Shown: positions 1 through 11,588, counted from the stretch's first letter. The stretch: 64,000 nucleotides of DNA from Rhabdophis nuchalis (GCA_039707465.1 CM077645.1:147618503-147682502), one strand, 5' to 3'. Numbers and translations: made by a program. Notes: generated from the sequence alone by a model not told the origin.

Positions 1-490
1 AAACGTACATTATCTACAAGGTTTGTATCTTTCTTTTTCCCTAGAAATGTGATTGGGACTTTGACCTTCTTAGTCATAAGTGGATGAATGATAAACATGC
101 TGAATATATTTAATGGATCATTAGCAAAAAATAATCCACTTATTTGGGAATATTTTCAGCATAGGTTATCCCATGGAAATTGAATACTAAAAATACTAAA
201 AAAAAAAAATCAACCGTGAAACCTAAAAATCTTCTATAGAATATTATTTCCTAAGTGAGAAAAAGGGCCCCTTTACAGTTAAGGATTCAAGAACGTGGTG
301 GTTCAAGATGAGCCCAAAGGAATCTTTTTTTCTATACGTTTCTATCCTAAAATTTCTATACTTGGTGCCACATGGCAATATCTCTCACATTGAACAAAGC
401 AGCAGTTGTTAGCTGAAGATGTTTTTCAACAGCCACAGAGAAACTGAAAGCTTGCCACATTCTGTCAGTTGCCAGTTAGAATCTACAGTG
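1..490. other. AT-rich flank, nothing recognised
   Basis: No coding pattern, RNA gene or familiar repeat was recognised in this A+T-rich stretch. It lies about 11 kb upstream of the CDYL start codon. Confidence 0.5.
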
Positions 491-513
491 GTGCTTGAAA
501 GTTTGTGAACCTT

Positions 514-805
514 TTTAAGGTGAAGGTGCCCCTCGCACATATGTGCTAGCCATTCCTGACTCTAGGGGGCGGTGCTCATATCCATTTCAAAGCCAAGAGC
601 CAGTGCTATCCGAAGATGTCTCTCTGGCATGACTAAACACCAAAGATGCATGGAACGCTGTTACCTTCTCACCAAAGGTGGTTCCTATTTTTCTGCTTGC
701 ATTTTTACATGCTTTCGAACGGCTAGGTTGGCAGAAGCTGGGACAAGTAATGGGAGCTCACTCCAATATGCAGTGCTAGGGATATGAACCACTGAACCTT
801 TCTTT
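514..805 (-). mobile_element. Sauria-type SINE, truncated copy
   Basis: Read on the minus strand, this is the body of the squamate tRNA-derived SINE with a BovB-like 3' part. Diagnostic stretches (plus-strand view) are the 'cctcgcacatatgtgc' end, 'ggcggtgctcat', 'accaaaggtggttcctattt' and 'ggttggcagaagctggga'. The tRNA-like head is cut off near 800, where L1-derived sequence begins. A fuller copy lies at 4108-4450 and a plus-strand copy at 56937-57210. Confidence 0.85.
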
Positions 806-1900
806 TAATTTTTTTATTATAAACACTTATACACATTGACAAAAACATACACAACACTTACAAATAACATCGGAACTGCACGCTCCTTCTTACAGTAGAT
901 ATCTATCAATGCATCTTTACAAACACTATTTCCCTCTCAATACTTCTGTAATTTTACACTTATAATCCTATTATTTCTTACTCTTTTGCTTATCAATCTA
1001 TGTTTGGTTATTTCTATCAGACAGTTTTTGTTGTTCATCTACTAATATATAACTTTTCCTACTTTTGTAAATCCTACTTTTCCTACATTTTTATCACTAA
1101 TTCCTACTTCTTCTATAATAAAAGCTACATTTCCAAATTCTTATTTCCTATTTCTATTATCTAACCACTTATACCGTTTTTCCCAAATTAAATAATACTT
1201 TGTTTCCTCCTTTCCTTGAATTTCCTTGGTCAATTTATCCACCTCTGTGCATTCTAAGATTTTCCATATTATCTTATCTTCACTCGGTATAGTGCTGTTC
1301 TTCCATTTATTTCTGCACATATGCTATTCTGGCCGCTGTAATAATACATAGAATTAGGTATAAAGCCTCTTTATTGTATTTTGTTGTGGTTAAGCCTAAT
1401 AAAAATGTCTCCAGTTTCCAATTTATGTGATTCCATTATTGCTTACAACGTTTTTAATTTTAATCCAAAAAAATTTGGCCACCTCGCATGGCCACCATCA
1501 TGTGATAGTTATGTCCCATATGATTTCTCACATTTCCAACACAATGGGGATAAGTTTGAAGATATTTTTACAAGTCTTACGGGCTGCAGGTACCATTTAT
1601 AAAACATTTTGTACTGGTTTTGCTTGTATGCCACAGACATAGTCAATTTCAAATTTGTTCCCCAACATTTTTCCCATCTTTCCAATTCAATGTTATAGCC
1701 GAAGTTTTTTGCCCATCTTACCATAGTTTCCTTGACAAACTCCTCCTCCATTTTAACAAAATATTTCAACAAAAAATTGTATACTCTCTCAATCATTTTC
1801 TTCTCCATATTTTGAATTATCTTATCTAGTTCCTGTTGTTCCAGTTGTAGTTCATGTTTTAATGTTGTTATTGTATCTGGATTTGATTTGCATGTATGTA
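806..1900 (-). mobile_element. L1 LINE, 3' end of ORF2 and 3' UTR
   Basis: A 5'-truncated, decayed L1 on the minus strand. The frame at 1808-1509 carries the C-terminal L1 ORF2 signature: MFYKWYLQPVRL followed by a CWKC zinc-knuckle-like motif. The same motif appears in the L1 fragments at 43.5 kb and 50.6 kb. Sequence from 806 to about 1500 is A+T-rich and consistent with the remaining ORF2 tail and 3' UTR. Boundaries are approximate. It abuts the truncated SINE, so one probably inserted into or beside the other. Confidence 0.75.
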
Positions 1901-2317
1901 AGCCAGTCTACTTTTATACCTTTCTGATCGACAAGCTCAGCAACCACCGCATCCCCTTCTGAACCCTTTTATTCCTGCATTAAAATTGCCTTAAACATGA
2001 TCTGTTCTTCACCTAACTCCTACAACTAGATAAAGGGAATCCAATTAAACAAACAAGTCAAAAATGTTATACTTGTTCATTGATTTATTGAAGAAAATGA
2101 TCCAAAGCTACATATTTCTGTTCTCCTTATCTAGATTTAGGAGTTGGGTGGAAAACATATCATGTATTAGGTCATTTTATGCAGGTATTGATAATTCAAG
2201 AGGGTTCCCAAACTTTTTTACAACATTGTATGATATTCCAAAATGGAGGGCTGTTCTTTGTTAACCAAGCATAATAGTAGTAAATCAAAGTAGCCTATTT
2301 ATTTATTAATTATAGAT

Positions 2318-2645
2318 AGTCCTCAACTTATGACCACAATCGAGCCAAACATTCTTGTTGTTAAGTGAGAGAGTTAAGTTAGTATTGTCCCATTTTACGG
2401 CCTTTCTTGCCATAATTGTTAAGTGAATCACTGCAGTTAAAGTTAGTAACACTGTTCTTAAGCAAATCCGCCTTCCCTGTTGACTTTACTCATCTGAAGG
2501 TCGCGAAAGGTGATCACATGATCCCAGGACACTGCAATTGTCGTAAATATAAGTCAGTTGCTAAACATCAGAATTTTGATCACGCAACCATAGGGAGGGC
2601 TGCAACAGTTGTAAGTGTGAAAAATGGTCACAAGTCACCAATTGT
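2318..2645 (+). mobile_element. Palindromic MITE, 'GGTAGTCCTTGA' family, copy 1
   Basis: Starts with 'tagtcctcaacttatgacc' and carries internal phrases typical of this family in the window ('gttaagtgaatcactgcag', 'gatcacatgatcccagg', 'ggtcacaagtca'). An intact copy at 16071-16458 has TA flanks, which points to a Tc1/mariner-type non-autonomous element. A second copy in the opposite orientation lies at 3222-3541. Confidence 0.6.
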
Positions 2646-3215
2646 TGCCGAAGGCCTGCCCACCCTCCGGGCCCCACCCTTTGGTTGTTTTTGGACTCTA
2701 TGCTTCACATTTTTGGCCTGCACATGCCCTGTTTTAGATCTGTTCCAGGCTGTGAGGATCACCACAGCTCATCGCCACCGCTCGCTGCTCTATGCATCAC
2801 ATTTTTGGCCTGAGCCCACCCCATTATTTGCCTCTGTGCATTGCATTTGTGACAGCTTCCAGGTGGCAGGGAGCAGCAGCAGTGGCGAATGAAAATGCAA
2901 TGCACAGAGGCCAAAGACACAAAGTGTGGAAGCCAAAAATGTGACTCTCGGTCTATCCCCACAGTCTGGAACAGCTGATTGACGGTATTCTGGGAGGCCA
3001 ATCCAACCATCAATCAGCTGTTCCTGCTAAATTAGGCTGCAATAACATGCTGACGCTGACCAGGCTGTTTGCTGTTTGCTGCAAGGACACTAGCCAGATG
3101 ACTACTGATGGATGCTTGTAGGCAGAGGCAGAATTTTTTCCCCCTCATTTTCCTTCCCCAAAAAGGTAGGTGTGTCTTATAGTCCACAGCATCTTATACT
3201 CTGAAAAATACAGTA
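2646..3215. mobile_element. Interspersed repeat ending in the 'AAAATAC(A/G)GTA' terminus
   Basis: This segment between two opposed MITE copies is G+C-richer than its surroundings. It has short internal inverted phrases ('cctctgtgcattgcatttg' against 'aatgcaatgcacagaggcc'). It ends in 'cttatactctgaaaaatacagta', which resembles the terminus of the TIR elements at 29894-30951 and 63278 onward. It is probably a degenerate relative. Confidence 0.45.
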
Positions 3216-3221
3216 TGCCTT

Positions 3222-3541
3222 GTCCATACACTTACAACCATCACACCTTCCCCACAAACATGTGATCAAAATTCACACACTTGGGAACTTGCATGCATTT
3301 ATGACTGTTATAATGTCCTGAGGACACGTGATGGTCATTTGCAACCTTCCCAGGAAGCTTCCAATAAGCAAAGTCAATGAATCAAGTCAGATTCACTTAA
3401 TGACTGTATGGTTCACTTAACAATTGCAGTGATTTACTTAACAATCATGGCAAAAAAACCTTCATAAAACAGGCACGACTCGACTCAATTAACAACCACT
3501 TAGCAATGGAAATTCTGATTGTAAATCAATGACTGCTTGTA
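3222..3541 (-). mobile_element. Palindromic MITE, 'GGTAGTCCTTGA' family, copy 2 (inverted)
   Basis: Opposite orientation to copy 1. It shows 'catgtgatcaaaattcacac', 'gattcacttaatgactgta', 'cagtgatttacttaacaat' and 'gtaaatcaatgactgcttgta'. Ends are worn and no target duplication was found. Confidence 0.55.
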
Positions 3542-4107
3542 CTTCTAATGGATGAAATATGTGTGATAATAAATAGGAAGGGATTAATTAATGCTGATGT
3601 TATTAACCTGGTAGGTGACTTCTAAAACTAGGTATTTGCTAGATAGTGAAACAGCAGAACAATAGATGCAGCTGATGTTTGGATTTCCAAATGTCTAGAA
3701 GAAAGCACTTTATTCATGATCAGGAGGGATGATGAAATATGTCCTAGATACTGAGAAATTGAAATCTAAATATGGGAGATATGGCCTCATAACACATGGA
3801 AATATTAATAAACTTCTGTCTCATTTGGTAAGCAGCTGTCCAATGATATATAACTGTAGCTATCTGGCTGTAAATCTCTTCCAACCTGAATAAAATAGAA
3901 AATACGGAGTATAAATAGCAAAAGAAATTCTGACAACGTGGAATGGCATACAATATTATATTCAAAATTTAAAGTACAGTAAAAAGTATAGGACAGCATT
4001 TACAGTAATGGCTTTTATTCATTGGAATGGAGAATTTAGTTAGGGTATTATTGCAATCTTATTTAGAAATGATAGAGATTGTCACATACTTACATACATA
4101 TATAAAG

Positions 4108-4450
4108 TTTCCCCTCGCATATATGTGCAAGTTGTTCCGGACTCTATGGGGCAGTGCTCATCTACGTTTCAAAGCTGAAAAGCCAGCACTGTCCGAAGAA
4201 GTCTCCGTGGTCATGTGGCCTGCATCACTAAACTCCCAAGGCCCATGGAACACTGTTACCTTCCCACCAAAGGTGGTTCCTATTTTTCTACTTGCATTTT
4301 TACATGCTTTCGAACTGCTAGGTTGGCAGAAGCTGGGAGAAGTAATGAGAGTGCACTCTATTATGCAGCACTAGGGATTCGAACTGCCAACCTTTCTGAT
4401 CAACAAGCTGGATACTTGTGCTTTGCTATGAAACTATGTGATCGGGCTTG
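4108..4450 (-). mobile_element. Sauria-type SINE, near full length
   Basis: Minus-strand copy of the same SINE as 514-805, here extending into the tRNA-derived head ('attcgaactgccaacctttc', the B-box region of a tRNA-like promoter). The body phrases 'accaaaggtggttcctattt' and 'ggttggcagaagctggga' are conserved. It should carry an internal Pol III promoter in its own orientation, now diverged. Confidence 0.85.
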
Positions 4451-4489
4451 ACAAATTGACACTTAAAGCTTGAAAATTAATGAACAGTT

Positions 4490-4985
4490 AAGGTTGAGGA
4501 TGCTGTACATTACCCTGTGGAGTTCTTGCACATTCTCAACCCACCAGGATTACCACCTCATGTCTTCTACCTCAAGGTTGGTACTCCAATCATGCTGTTA
4601 CACAATCTAATCCCTCTGAAACTGCAATGGCATCAGGCTTCAGGTGACAACTCTGTACAAACATGTAATTGAAGCCATGATTTTTACAGGCATCAATCAG
4701 GAAGAAACAGTTTTCATCTCCCGAATTCCAACTACCAATTCATGTTCTATAATTTCCCATTAAGGTTTCCTACACCATCACCACCAATAAAGCACAGGGA
4801 CAGACTTTGAAAGTGGCTGGTGTGCATCTGAGGAATAACTGTTTCTCCCATGGCCAGTTGTATGTGGCATGCTCCAGTCAGTTCACCTGACAGCTTGGTC
4901 ATCCTCCAGCCAGAGAGCAAAACCAGGAATGTTATTTACAGGGAGATCCTGAGCAATTCATCTGAGGGAGAAATTGAAAATCTAT
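4490..4985 (+). pseudogene. Helitron helicase, C-terminal remnant
   Basis: Conceptual translation with several stops gives a run typical of the C-terminal Pif1-like helicase domain of Helitron RepHel proteins. It contains a '[20 protein letters not shown]' segment, then a 'KAQGQTLKVAG' motif, then 'CFSHGQLYVACS' (helicase motifs V-VI region). The reading is broken by stops and frame changes, so it is dead. Helitron-like non-coding pieces at 5915-6240 and 40020-40306 suggest the same family left more than one remnant. Assignment is by recognition of these motifs only. Confidence 0.7.
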
Positions 4986-5309
4986 GCTATGCAAGTTATT
5001 AGCCTGGCTACATAGACCAAAAAGCCAAGGGTGCTGGTGGCATTTCCCCCTCTTTTCCCTTTAACTGGTGTTACGGTAGAAAAAACAGATTTGTCTGAAT
5101 TGAGGAGGTTGGTGTAAGAAATGAGTTGGGGCTGGGACACTAGGTAAGAGAAATTTGGTTCCCAATCTGTTGGCTCAGTGGTGGTTGGTGATTGAAACTC
5201 ATAATGGAATATCTCTCCCGCTGCCTTCAGTTCGGATGCAGTTCCATAGGTGGAAGGCGTAGACATTTTGGTGAGGTACCAACATTTAGTACTGTAAGGA
5301 GCCCAGATC

Positions 5310-5400
5310 ACTCCTGAGTGAAGATATATAGATATTACACATACATATATACACACATAATATAATGTATATGCATACAGTGTATACATACATATGTATG
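5310..5400. repeat. Imperfect (ATAC/TATG)n microsatellite
   Basis: A run of 'acatacatatatacacac'-type sequence immediately left of the 5400-5520 inverted repeat. Confidence 0.7.
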
Positions 5401-5521
5401 TTACGTTTTTGAGCTGATCAATAAATAAGTCAATAAATAAGATCAATAAATGAGAGCTAAAAAGCTCGAAATAGATCTATACTAGTCTCCCTTATTTATT
5501 GATCAGCTCAAAAACGTAACA
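5399..5521. repeat. Perfect 31-bp inverted repeat
   Basis: The segment 5399-5429 (core 'gagctgatcaataaataag') is exactly reverse-complementary to 5491-5521, separated by 61 bases. It could be the ends of a small foldback element or a recent inverted duplication. No protein-coding content. Confidence 0.9.
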
Positions 5522-5660
5522 CACATATAAAAAAATTATACAATGGAACTCATGGCTTTCTGTCTAGATGGTTTCTGGTGATGAGCCGAAAGGCAGAAAA
5601 GGAAACAGTATGTCTCCTCCCTTAATTGGGGCCCTAACAGGGTGTTGTGGAACAATTATA

Positions 5661-5901
5661 CAGTGATCCCTCGTTTTTCACGGTTAATGGGGACCGGAAC
5701 CTTCCGCGAAAACTGAAAAACCGCGAAGTAGGATTCGCAATACACTATACCGGAAACTTGAGTTGGTGGACATCGTTTAAAGCAAGCACTAGGGGGCGCT
5801 TGCCTCCTACCAATGCATTTTTTTTCTATTCTGTATTTTTGAAAAACCCGCGACGCACTGAAGCCGCGAAACATGAAGCCGCGAAAAACGAGGAATCACT
5901 G
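5661..5901 (+). mobile_element. Tc1/mariner- or Tigger-like MITE with TA duplication
   Basis: Terminal inverted repeats 'cagtgatccctcgtttttc' (left) and 'cgaggaatcactg' (right), flanked on both sides by TA (5659-5660 and 5902-5903). At 241 bp it has no transposase. The interior has paired 'ccgcgaa' motifs in both arms. Confidence 0.85.
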
Positions 5902-5914
5902 TATATACATATGT

Positions 5915-6240
5915 ATCTATATATAGAAAAGCCAAATCCACTCACTTATCACAAAATCTCCAAAACTGTAAAGCCTACAAACTTGAAATTTGGCACATAT
6001 CTTCCTCTTAGCTTCTAGGTGCTCACTAAGAAAGGATTTTTTGAAATGACCATCAGATCATTAGTATTTCAAGTACATTATTTATATATATAGATTAACA
6101 CCCTCTGATGTTAAGGAGTTAGATATTCTACTTTCCCTCCCCGCCTGAAAAGAACTCTGTTCCAACTGCCAATTGCCTCACATTCCATTATCTCAGTTCA
6201 AACTGGCAGACATTTGTTAAAATGCTCTGTCTGTCCATCT
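5915..6240 (+). mobile_element. Helitron-derived non-coding fragment
   Basis: The stretch containing 'acttgaaatttggcacatat', 'agcttctaggtgctcactaa' and 'gattaacaccctctgatgtt' is a familiar interspersed repeat of squamates that I associate with Helitron-type elements. No 3' CTRR end is visible here. The assignment rests on recognition plus the nearby helicase remnant. Confidence 0.4.
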
Positions 6241-6359
6241 ATCCGTCCATTGGGTATTTGCTTCCTTAAGTATGAAAAGGGAGTAAGAAATAGTAAACCA
6301 ATTAAATAAAAGGTATGAGATTGGTGGGGGAGAAAATACTGTAGATCTGTATCTACTTT

Positions 6360-8520
6360 ATGTCAACATCACACAGAATACATCACCCACAATACAGCAC
6401 AATCCCTGATAGCATTTCCACCATGTCAATATACTTATCTATAATCTTATTCAAACCTTTTGCCTGTTTTCTTTGAGGTTCTCATTAATACCATCCGATC
6501 ACTGCTTTCTCAGTTTTCTTCCTTGTGACTCTTTTACTATTTCTTCATATATTTGTTTTGCACTTTGATCACATTGTCTATAAATGAGCAAAATATCTCA
6601 GTGTATTTGTTGCTTTCACACTGAATCATTCAGGTTTGTATTCAGTTCACATTTATTCAGCACCTATTCATTCTTTACTCTGTCTTTTTTATCATACTCC
6701 TTAGATACTCAATTTCCTATATGTTCAAGTTATTCTTATATATCTCCTGATATATCCAACATTCACTTCCATGTAATAGTTAGGACAAGCTCACTTAACA
6801 ATGTTCTAAGTTGTTTCAAGGAACATTCATTTTCCACAACAGATGATAGATATACAAACTTCTAATCAGCATTTGCAATCTTAAAATTTCTCAATTTCCC
6901 ATGTTTAGAAACATTCTATCAAAATATACAGTACATATTTTTACTTTAGTCTATGTATGCATATCTTGCAGTCGTTGTCTTGCCCATCAAATACAATCAC
7001 CTGGGTCACTGCTATACCGCCTTTCAAATCTATAAAGTAGAACCTCTGGTCACAAACGCTTCTGACCACAACCAAATCGGGTTCCGATCAAAAAATTCAC
7101 ATTTTTTTTCGTGACTGATTTCCTCTTCTGCGCCATTTTTTTTGTAAGTGCCAAATTTCCAAAATTAGTTTCAGGTCATGACCAAATCTGTTTACAACCA
7201 AAGTTATGGAACGAATTATGATTGTGACCAGAGGTTCTACTGTATACCCATTTAACATTTGTAGTCAATCATTCCTGTTCTTAGTCAACAACATTACATT
7301 ATTTGTGTCATTAACAAAGAACATAAAGAACACATTTCTATCAACACAATTCTATCTTCACCCCACGCATCACAAAGATTCCTTATAGGTTTATTCATAA
7401 ATGTATTAAACATGCTTGTTTAATGACATATCTTTGTCCTTTTCAATACTTATTTGAAACCTTTCACTACAAATTCTATTAATTTTCATGCATGGTTTAT
7501 TTCCATCATATATTGCTTTGTATTTAGCAACCAATTTTTAACTTTGTACTCAAATAAAATATTCCATAATTTACTTTATCATACTTTTTCTCTCTCAATC
7601 AACATAAATTCTTTTTTTTAAACATCCTTTCATTTGTAAATGACCTGTTGAAGAGCAAATCTGATCTTCATACCCACTGCTTGGCGAAGAAACATATTTA
7701 ACTTCCCAAATTTTGTACGTCTTGTACTATTTTGATCAGGATTTTGCCAAAAGCCTTCCCAGGGACGTGTAATAAATTCATTGCCAGGTAAGTTTGCGAT
7801 CACTTATGCCACTTTTCTCTTTATGGAAGGGAACAGTAAAAGCATTTTCCCAACTGTCTGGTGCAAAAGTAGTCTGCACACACTTAATAAACAAATTGCA
7901 CAGCCATTTCTTAACTGTACCATAATCAAGTTTTAACATTTCTTCAGTTCTACTATCTAAATCTGTAGCCCTGCCATTTTCTTCATTTTACCACAATATT
8001 TCTTTTTCATTATATTTCTCTTGACATTAATATTTGTAGTATTTATTTCAATGTTAGTTTTCAACATGCCACTATAATTCCATATGAATCTTTAAAATAC
8101 TCCATCATTCCCTTATTCTACTTTTATCCCAAATTATTTCATCACTTTTATTTTTAATTCTCTTCTTGCCTAGCTTTGGTTGCCTAATTCCAAGTCAGTT
8201 CTTTATTTTCATAAAAACTGTCTCTTTTTATCTTAAGTTTTTCTTTACTATATTTTTATGCACATGGGACAAAAACTTATTTTTAGCAATTGTTTTCTTT
8301 TATGCATTTTCTCATCCACATATTTTAATCCCATTACACATCTTTTTCATACTTCTCATTAGTGTAAGCTTTACAAACTTATAACACAATTCTTTTCTTT
8401 CTCTCCCAAGCAGCTTCCACAGCTTTCCCCATGTCTATTTTCCACTCATTTAGTTGAAATATTAATCTATTTGTAATATTTTAGACTAATATTTTATCTT
8501 TCTATACACTGATTTCATTC
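6360..8520 (-). mobile_element. Old LINE reverse-transcriptase remnant, family uncertain
   Basis: The reverse strand, read through many stops, shows the order expected for a LINE RT N-terminal half. About 8010-7820 gives 'RTEEMLKLDYGTVKKWL' and then 'PDSWENAFTVPFHKEKSG'. About 7795-7710 gives 'NLLHVPGKAFGKILIKIVQD', corresponding to the 'SLLNVPGKxxGRIL' motif of several LINE families. Sequence to the left is A+T-rich and probably the rest of the RT, heavily decayed. The clade was not resolved. Confidence 0.55.
7035..7242 (+). mobile_element. 208-bp TIR MITE with TA duplication
   Basis: Ends 'aagtagaacctctggtcaca' (left) and 'tgtgaccagaggttctactg' (right) are inverted repeats, flanked by TA (7033-7034 and 7243-7244). 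It is inserted inside the decayed LINE remnant. It has no coding capacity and is consistent with a Tc1/mariner-type non-autonomous element. Confidence 0.85.
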
Positions 8521-9330
8521 ACCTTTCCTCTTTTCTTCCTTGTCAATTTCCCCCCCTAAGATCCTTTCTTGACCTTACCCAAAAATAGTCTGTCTCGTTT
8601 AAAGTCTTTTATGCTATCATATGCTTCACAGTGTTTCAGTATAAACAATCAAATCAATCATGCTCTTAGATTATATTAATTCTTTTATCAGATGTACTAT
8701 GAATTCAGTTAGGCTTAAATCACATGTTTGAAACAAGCAGACAGAAGTATGTACTCACTAGATAATCACTATTCTCATCCACTTTGGCATCTCTAGCAGC
8801 CAAAAAACATTTTGCATTATGTTTCTAAGTCATTGCCTTATCCTTTCATGTCATCTAACAGAATATTTTTCCCATGGATCATGTTCATTCAAAATGTTGC
8901 ACAAATTTTTCCAAAACTCATGTCTGAGTGATTCTTTCATTATCATTCCTGGAGCAGAACAGGCAACTATCTATGAATTCCTATTTTCATATTGTCCCAT
9001 AACAATCTACAAGACTCCAGTTCAAACTTCTGACATACATTCCAGTCCTCTCATTCACTATTACATCTACACCTCCATATATTCATCAAGGCCATTCCTC
9101 AAAATTACATTATTTTCATTCCTATTTTACCGTTCCCCTTCCTTTTAGACTGGTAGACATCATACAACATACCTTTTCCTTTCAGTTGTTAATTCATATA
9201 GCATGTAGATTTATTCCTCTCATATTCCAAGTCCCCAAACCATGATTATCATCAGATTGGTTCTACTGCTGAAATCTTGTATTCATATGCAAATAATTGG
9301 GGGTTTTAATTGATTTTAGCATAGGATTCA
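8521..9330. other. AT-rich flank, nothing definite
   Basis: Pyrimidine-rich and A+T-rich on the plus strand. It may be a further decayed continuation of the LINE remnant, but no motif could be read. Confidence 0.4.
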
Positions 9331-9334
9331 ATCT

Positions 9335-9470
9335 AATTTAATATATTTTTAAATTTTGTATTTATTGTATTGTTTTGTATGCTTTTAAATTCCTGTGCAC
9401 CGCCCTGGGTCCTTGTGGAGAAGGGCGGGATATAAATATGATTAAAATAAAATAAAAATAAATAGACTAA
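9335..9470 (+). mobile_element. CR1 LINE 3' tail
   Basis: Shows the characteristic CR1 3' end: 'tgcaccgccctgggtcctt', then 'gaagggcgggatataaat', then an (AAAATAA)n-like tail. Only the 3' UTR is present. Matching tails occur at 19020-19048, 27330-27400, 29340-29415, 38478-38540 and 38780-38855. Confidence 0.85.
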
Positions 9471-9529
9471 ATTATTAATTACCCAAACTGTAAAAACTCC
9501 AGTTTTAACTATTCTTGGTACTACTCCCA

Positions 9530-10640
9530 TTGTAGACCTGTTTGAAAATCATTAAGTGTATCTATCAGGGCTCTGCCTTAATTGATAATAGATTATAGGT
9601 TTTTAGCTGATCATTTTAGAGGCAATTTTTTTTCTGTTGACATAATGGAAGGAATTTGCTAATAAGCTATTCACAACTCCTTTTGCTATTCTATCATGTT
9701 CAAAATGCCCACTGATATTTACAGTAGCCTGTACAATCAGCCAGAAAAACAATTATGTACAACCAATTGATGTTCTGGATACTCTATATTAAATGACAGG
9801 AATTGATTTAAAGAAAATGTGTAAATATATAAAAGATAAATAAATGAATCTAAGATACCAATAGGTACCAAATGGATAGATGGAATCCATAGACAATGCA
9901 AGTGTTTAAGAGACAGCAACAATAAAAATAGATGATAATGACAGTAAAGATGAATGGGAATATTAACAAAGAAATTGTATAAGGGTGATGAGTAGGGATT
10001 ATGTGTAAAGAAGAAATAAAGCAAGTTCATATAGAATGGATTGGTTAAGAAAATAATGGGAAAGGATGGATAGTATATAAAAGGAAAAGAGAAAATTGAA
10101 GCAAAAATGCTGAATTGATGAACAGTGACATAAAGAAGCAAAAGAAGATTGCATGCTGTGAATATAAAACCACAAAAAAGTTGTGGGTGGATAAAAATGG
10201 CAGAGCACAATCTAAATAGTTAGAGAATGCAAAATGCAAAAGACCAAATATGATAAATAAATGAAATGTGATGGAAGGACAACTGTTGATTGTATGAGAG
10301 AACACTTAGAAAAGGGGATTGCAAGAGACCAAAAGAAGGTAAAGATGTCAAGATGTCAAAGACCAAGCAAGATTACAAGAAAAGATTGAGATGAATGGAA
10401 GTGAAAGGTAAACAGGCTAAGCAAATGAGTAGATAGGAAAGAGGAAGCAAGAGCCAGTCCAGAACATTATTCGCCAAAGTAACTAGGGAAAGGTACGATA
10501 GCAGAGCTAGCTGGGAATCAAGTGAAATATAGGAATGAAGAGATGGAAAGGGAAGAGGCAGAGGAGAAACTGGCAAATGAGTGTAAGTGGATAACTAAAT
10601 GGATGCAGAATACTGGGGTTCAGATGCCAATGGAAATGAA
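9530..10640. other. Proximal upstream flank of CDYL, purine-rich
   Basis: From about 9780 to 10640 the plus strand is strongly A/G-rich with many 'gaatgg', 'gatgga' and 'gagaaag' words. The pyrimidine-rich minus-strand frames here are composition artefacts. No repeat family was identified. This is the last ~1 kb before the CpG-rich promoter. Confidence 0.5.
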
Positions 10641-10839
10641 GATTAATGGCTGAAGAAAATGGAGGGATGAGCTTGTGTATCAGCTTGACTGAAGACCAGG
10701 ATGAAGACAGGCACTTTTGTTCCTTCCTTAGAACTTCATGGGAGGTGGAGCTGTGGCCAGGAATGTCCCAAGAGCCTCAAAACTTGGGCTCAGTCTTCTC
10801 TTCAACCACCACCACCACAACTTCCTCCAACGATGCATA

Positions 10840-11588
10840 TGGCAGACCCGGCACCTCCTCCCCACTTTCTCCCTCCTCCTCCTCTTTTCCCTCCTCCCCT
10901 TTCGTTGCTCCTCCCACTTTCTCCCGGCGGCCATTGGCCCAATCCCGGTCGCCCCCTCACGCCGCCGCTCAGCTGAGGAGACAATGGGCGATCAAAGGAG
11001 GGGAGGGGGAGGAGGAGGAAGAGGATGGCGCTAGACGAGGCGAGAGCCCGGCCGGCTGGCGCTTTCTCTGCGCTCGATTAGTGATCCTAGAGAGGGAGAG
11101 TCAGCCAGGCGCCGAAGCCAGGCGCTGGAAGGGACACCGAGTGGTGGTGGAGGTGGCGGCGGCGGGTACAGGGAGTCCTTGCCGCTGCAGCTGCTACCTC
11201 CTCCTCCTCTTCCTCCTCCCTCTCCCCGCTCTCCCGCGCCTCGCGAGCAAAGTGTGTGCGAGAGAGAGTGTGAGTGTTGAGTGTGAGTGAGCGAGCCCCG
11301 TTGCGCAGCTCCGTTTGCGCACAAGCACCACCACCAGCGGAGGAGGAGGGCGGCAGAGGCACCACCACCACCACCACCACCAGCGCCCGGGCATTTGAGG
11401 AGAGGAGCGCTGTGGAGCGAGGCAGAATACACGCATATCTGAGGAGGAGGAGGGAGGGGGGGGAGAGAGGAAAAGCGAAGCGGCGGCGGCGGCAGAGGCC
11501 ACACCAAGACACCCAAGTGAGACAAAAGTAGCTCCAAACCAGCACCCAACTCCACCTTGGGAGGCTGGCGGCAGGCGGGCGCCTCAGC
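10840..11588 (+). promoter_or_regulatory. CDYL: CpG-rich promoter and 5' UTR of CDYL
   Basis: An abrupt switch from A+T-rich flank to G+C/CpG-rich DNA, with CCG/CGG/GGC-rich and GA-rich tracts, directly upstream of the ATG at 11589. This is typical of a TATA-less CpG-island promoter with a long 5' UTR. Two back-to-back CCAAT boxes (ATTGG at 10933-10937 and CCAAT at 10939-10943) are candidate NF-Y sites. (CAC)n and (GGA)n runs explain the long proline-, arginine- and tryptophan-rich shadow frames on both strands, which are not genes. The transcription start cannot be fixed from sequence alone. Confidence 0.75.

Noticed and set aside
9737..10305. Overlapping 69-157-codon minus-strand frames rich in Phe/Tyr/Leu/Ser
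   Set aside because: Compositional result of a purine-rich plus strand; no start context, domain or splice structure.
10646..11555. Long proline-, histidine-, arginine- and tryptophan-rich frames on both strands
   Set aside because: Caused by CAC/GGA/CGG tracts of the CpG-rich promoter and 5' UTR; no domain, start context or codon pattern supports a gene.
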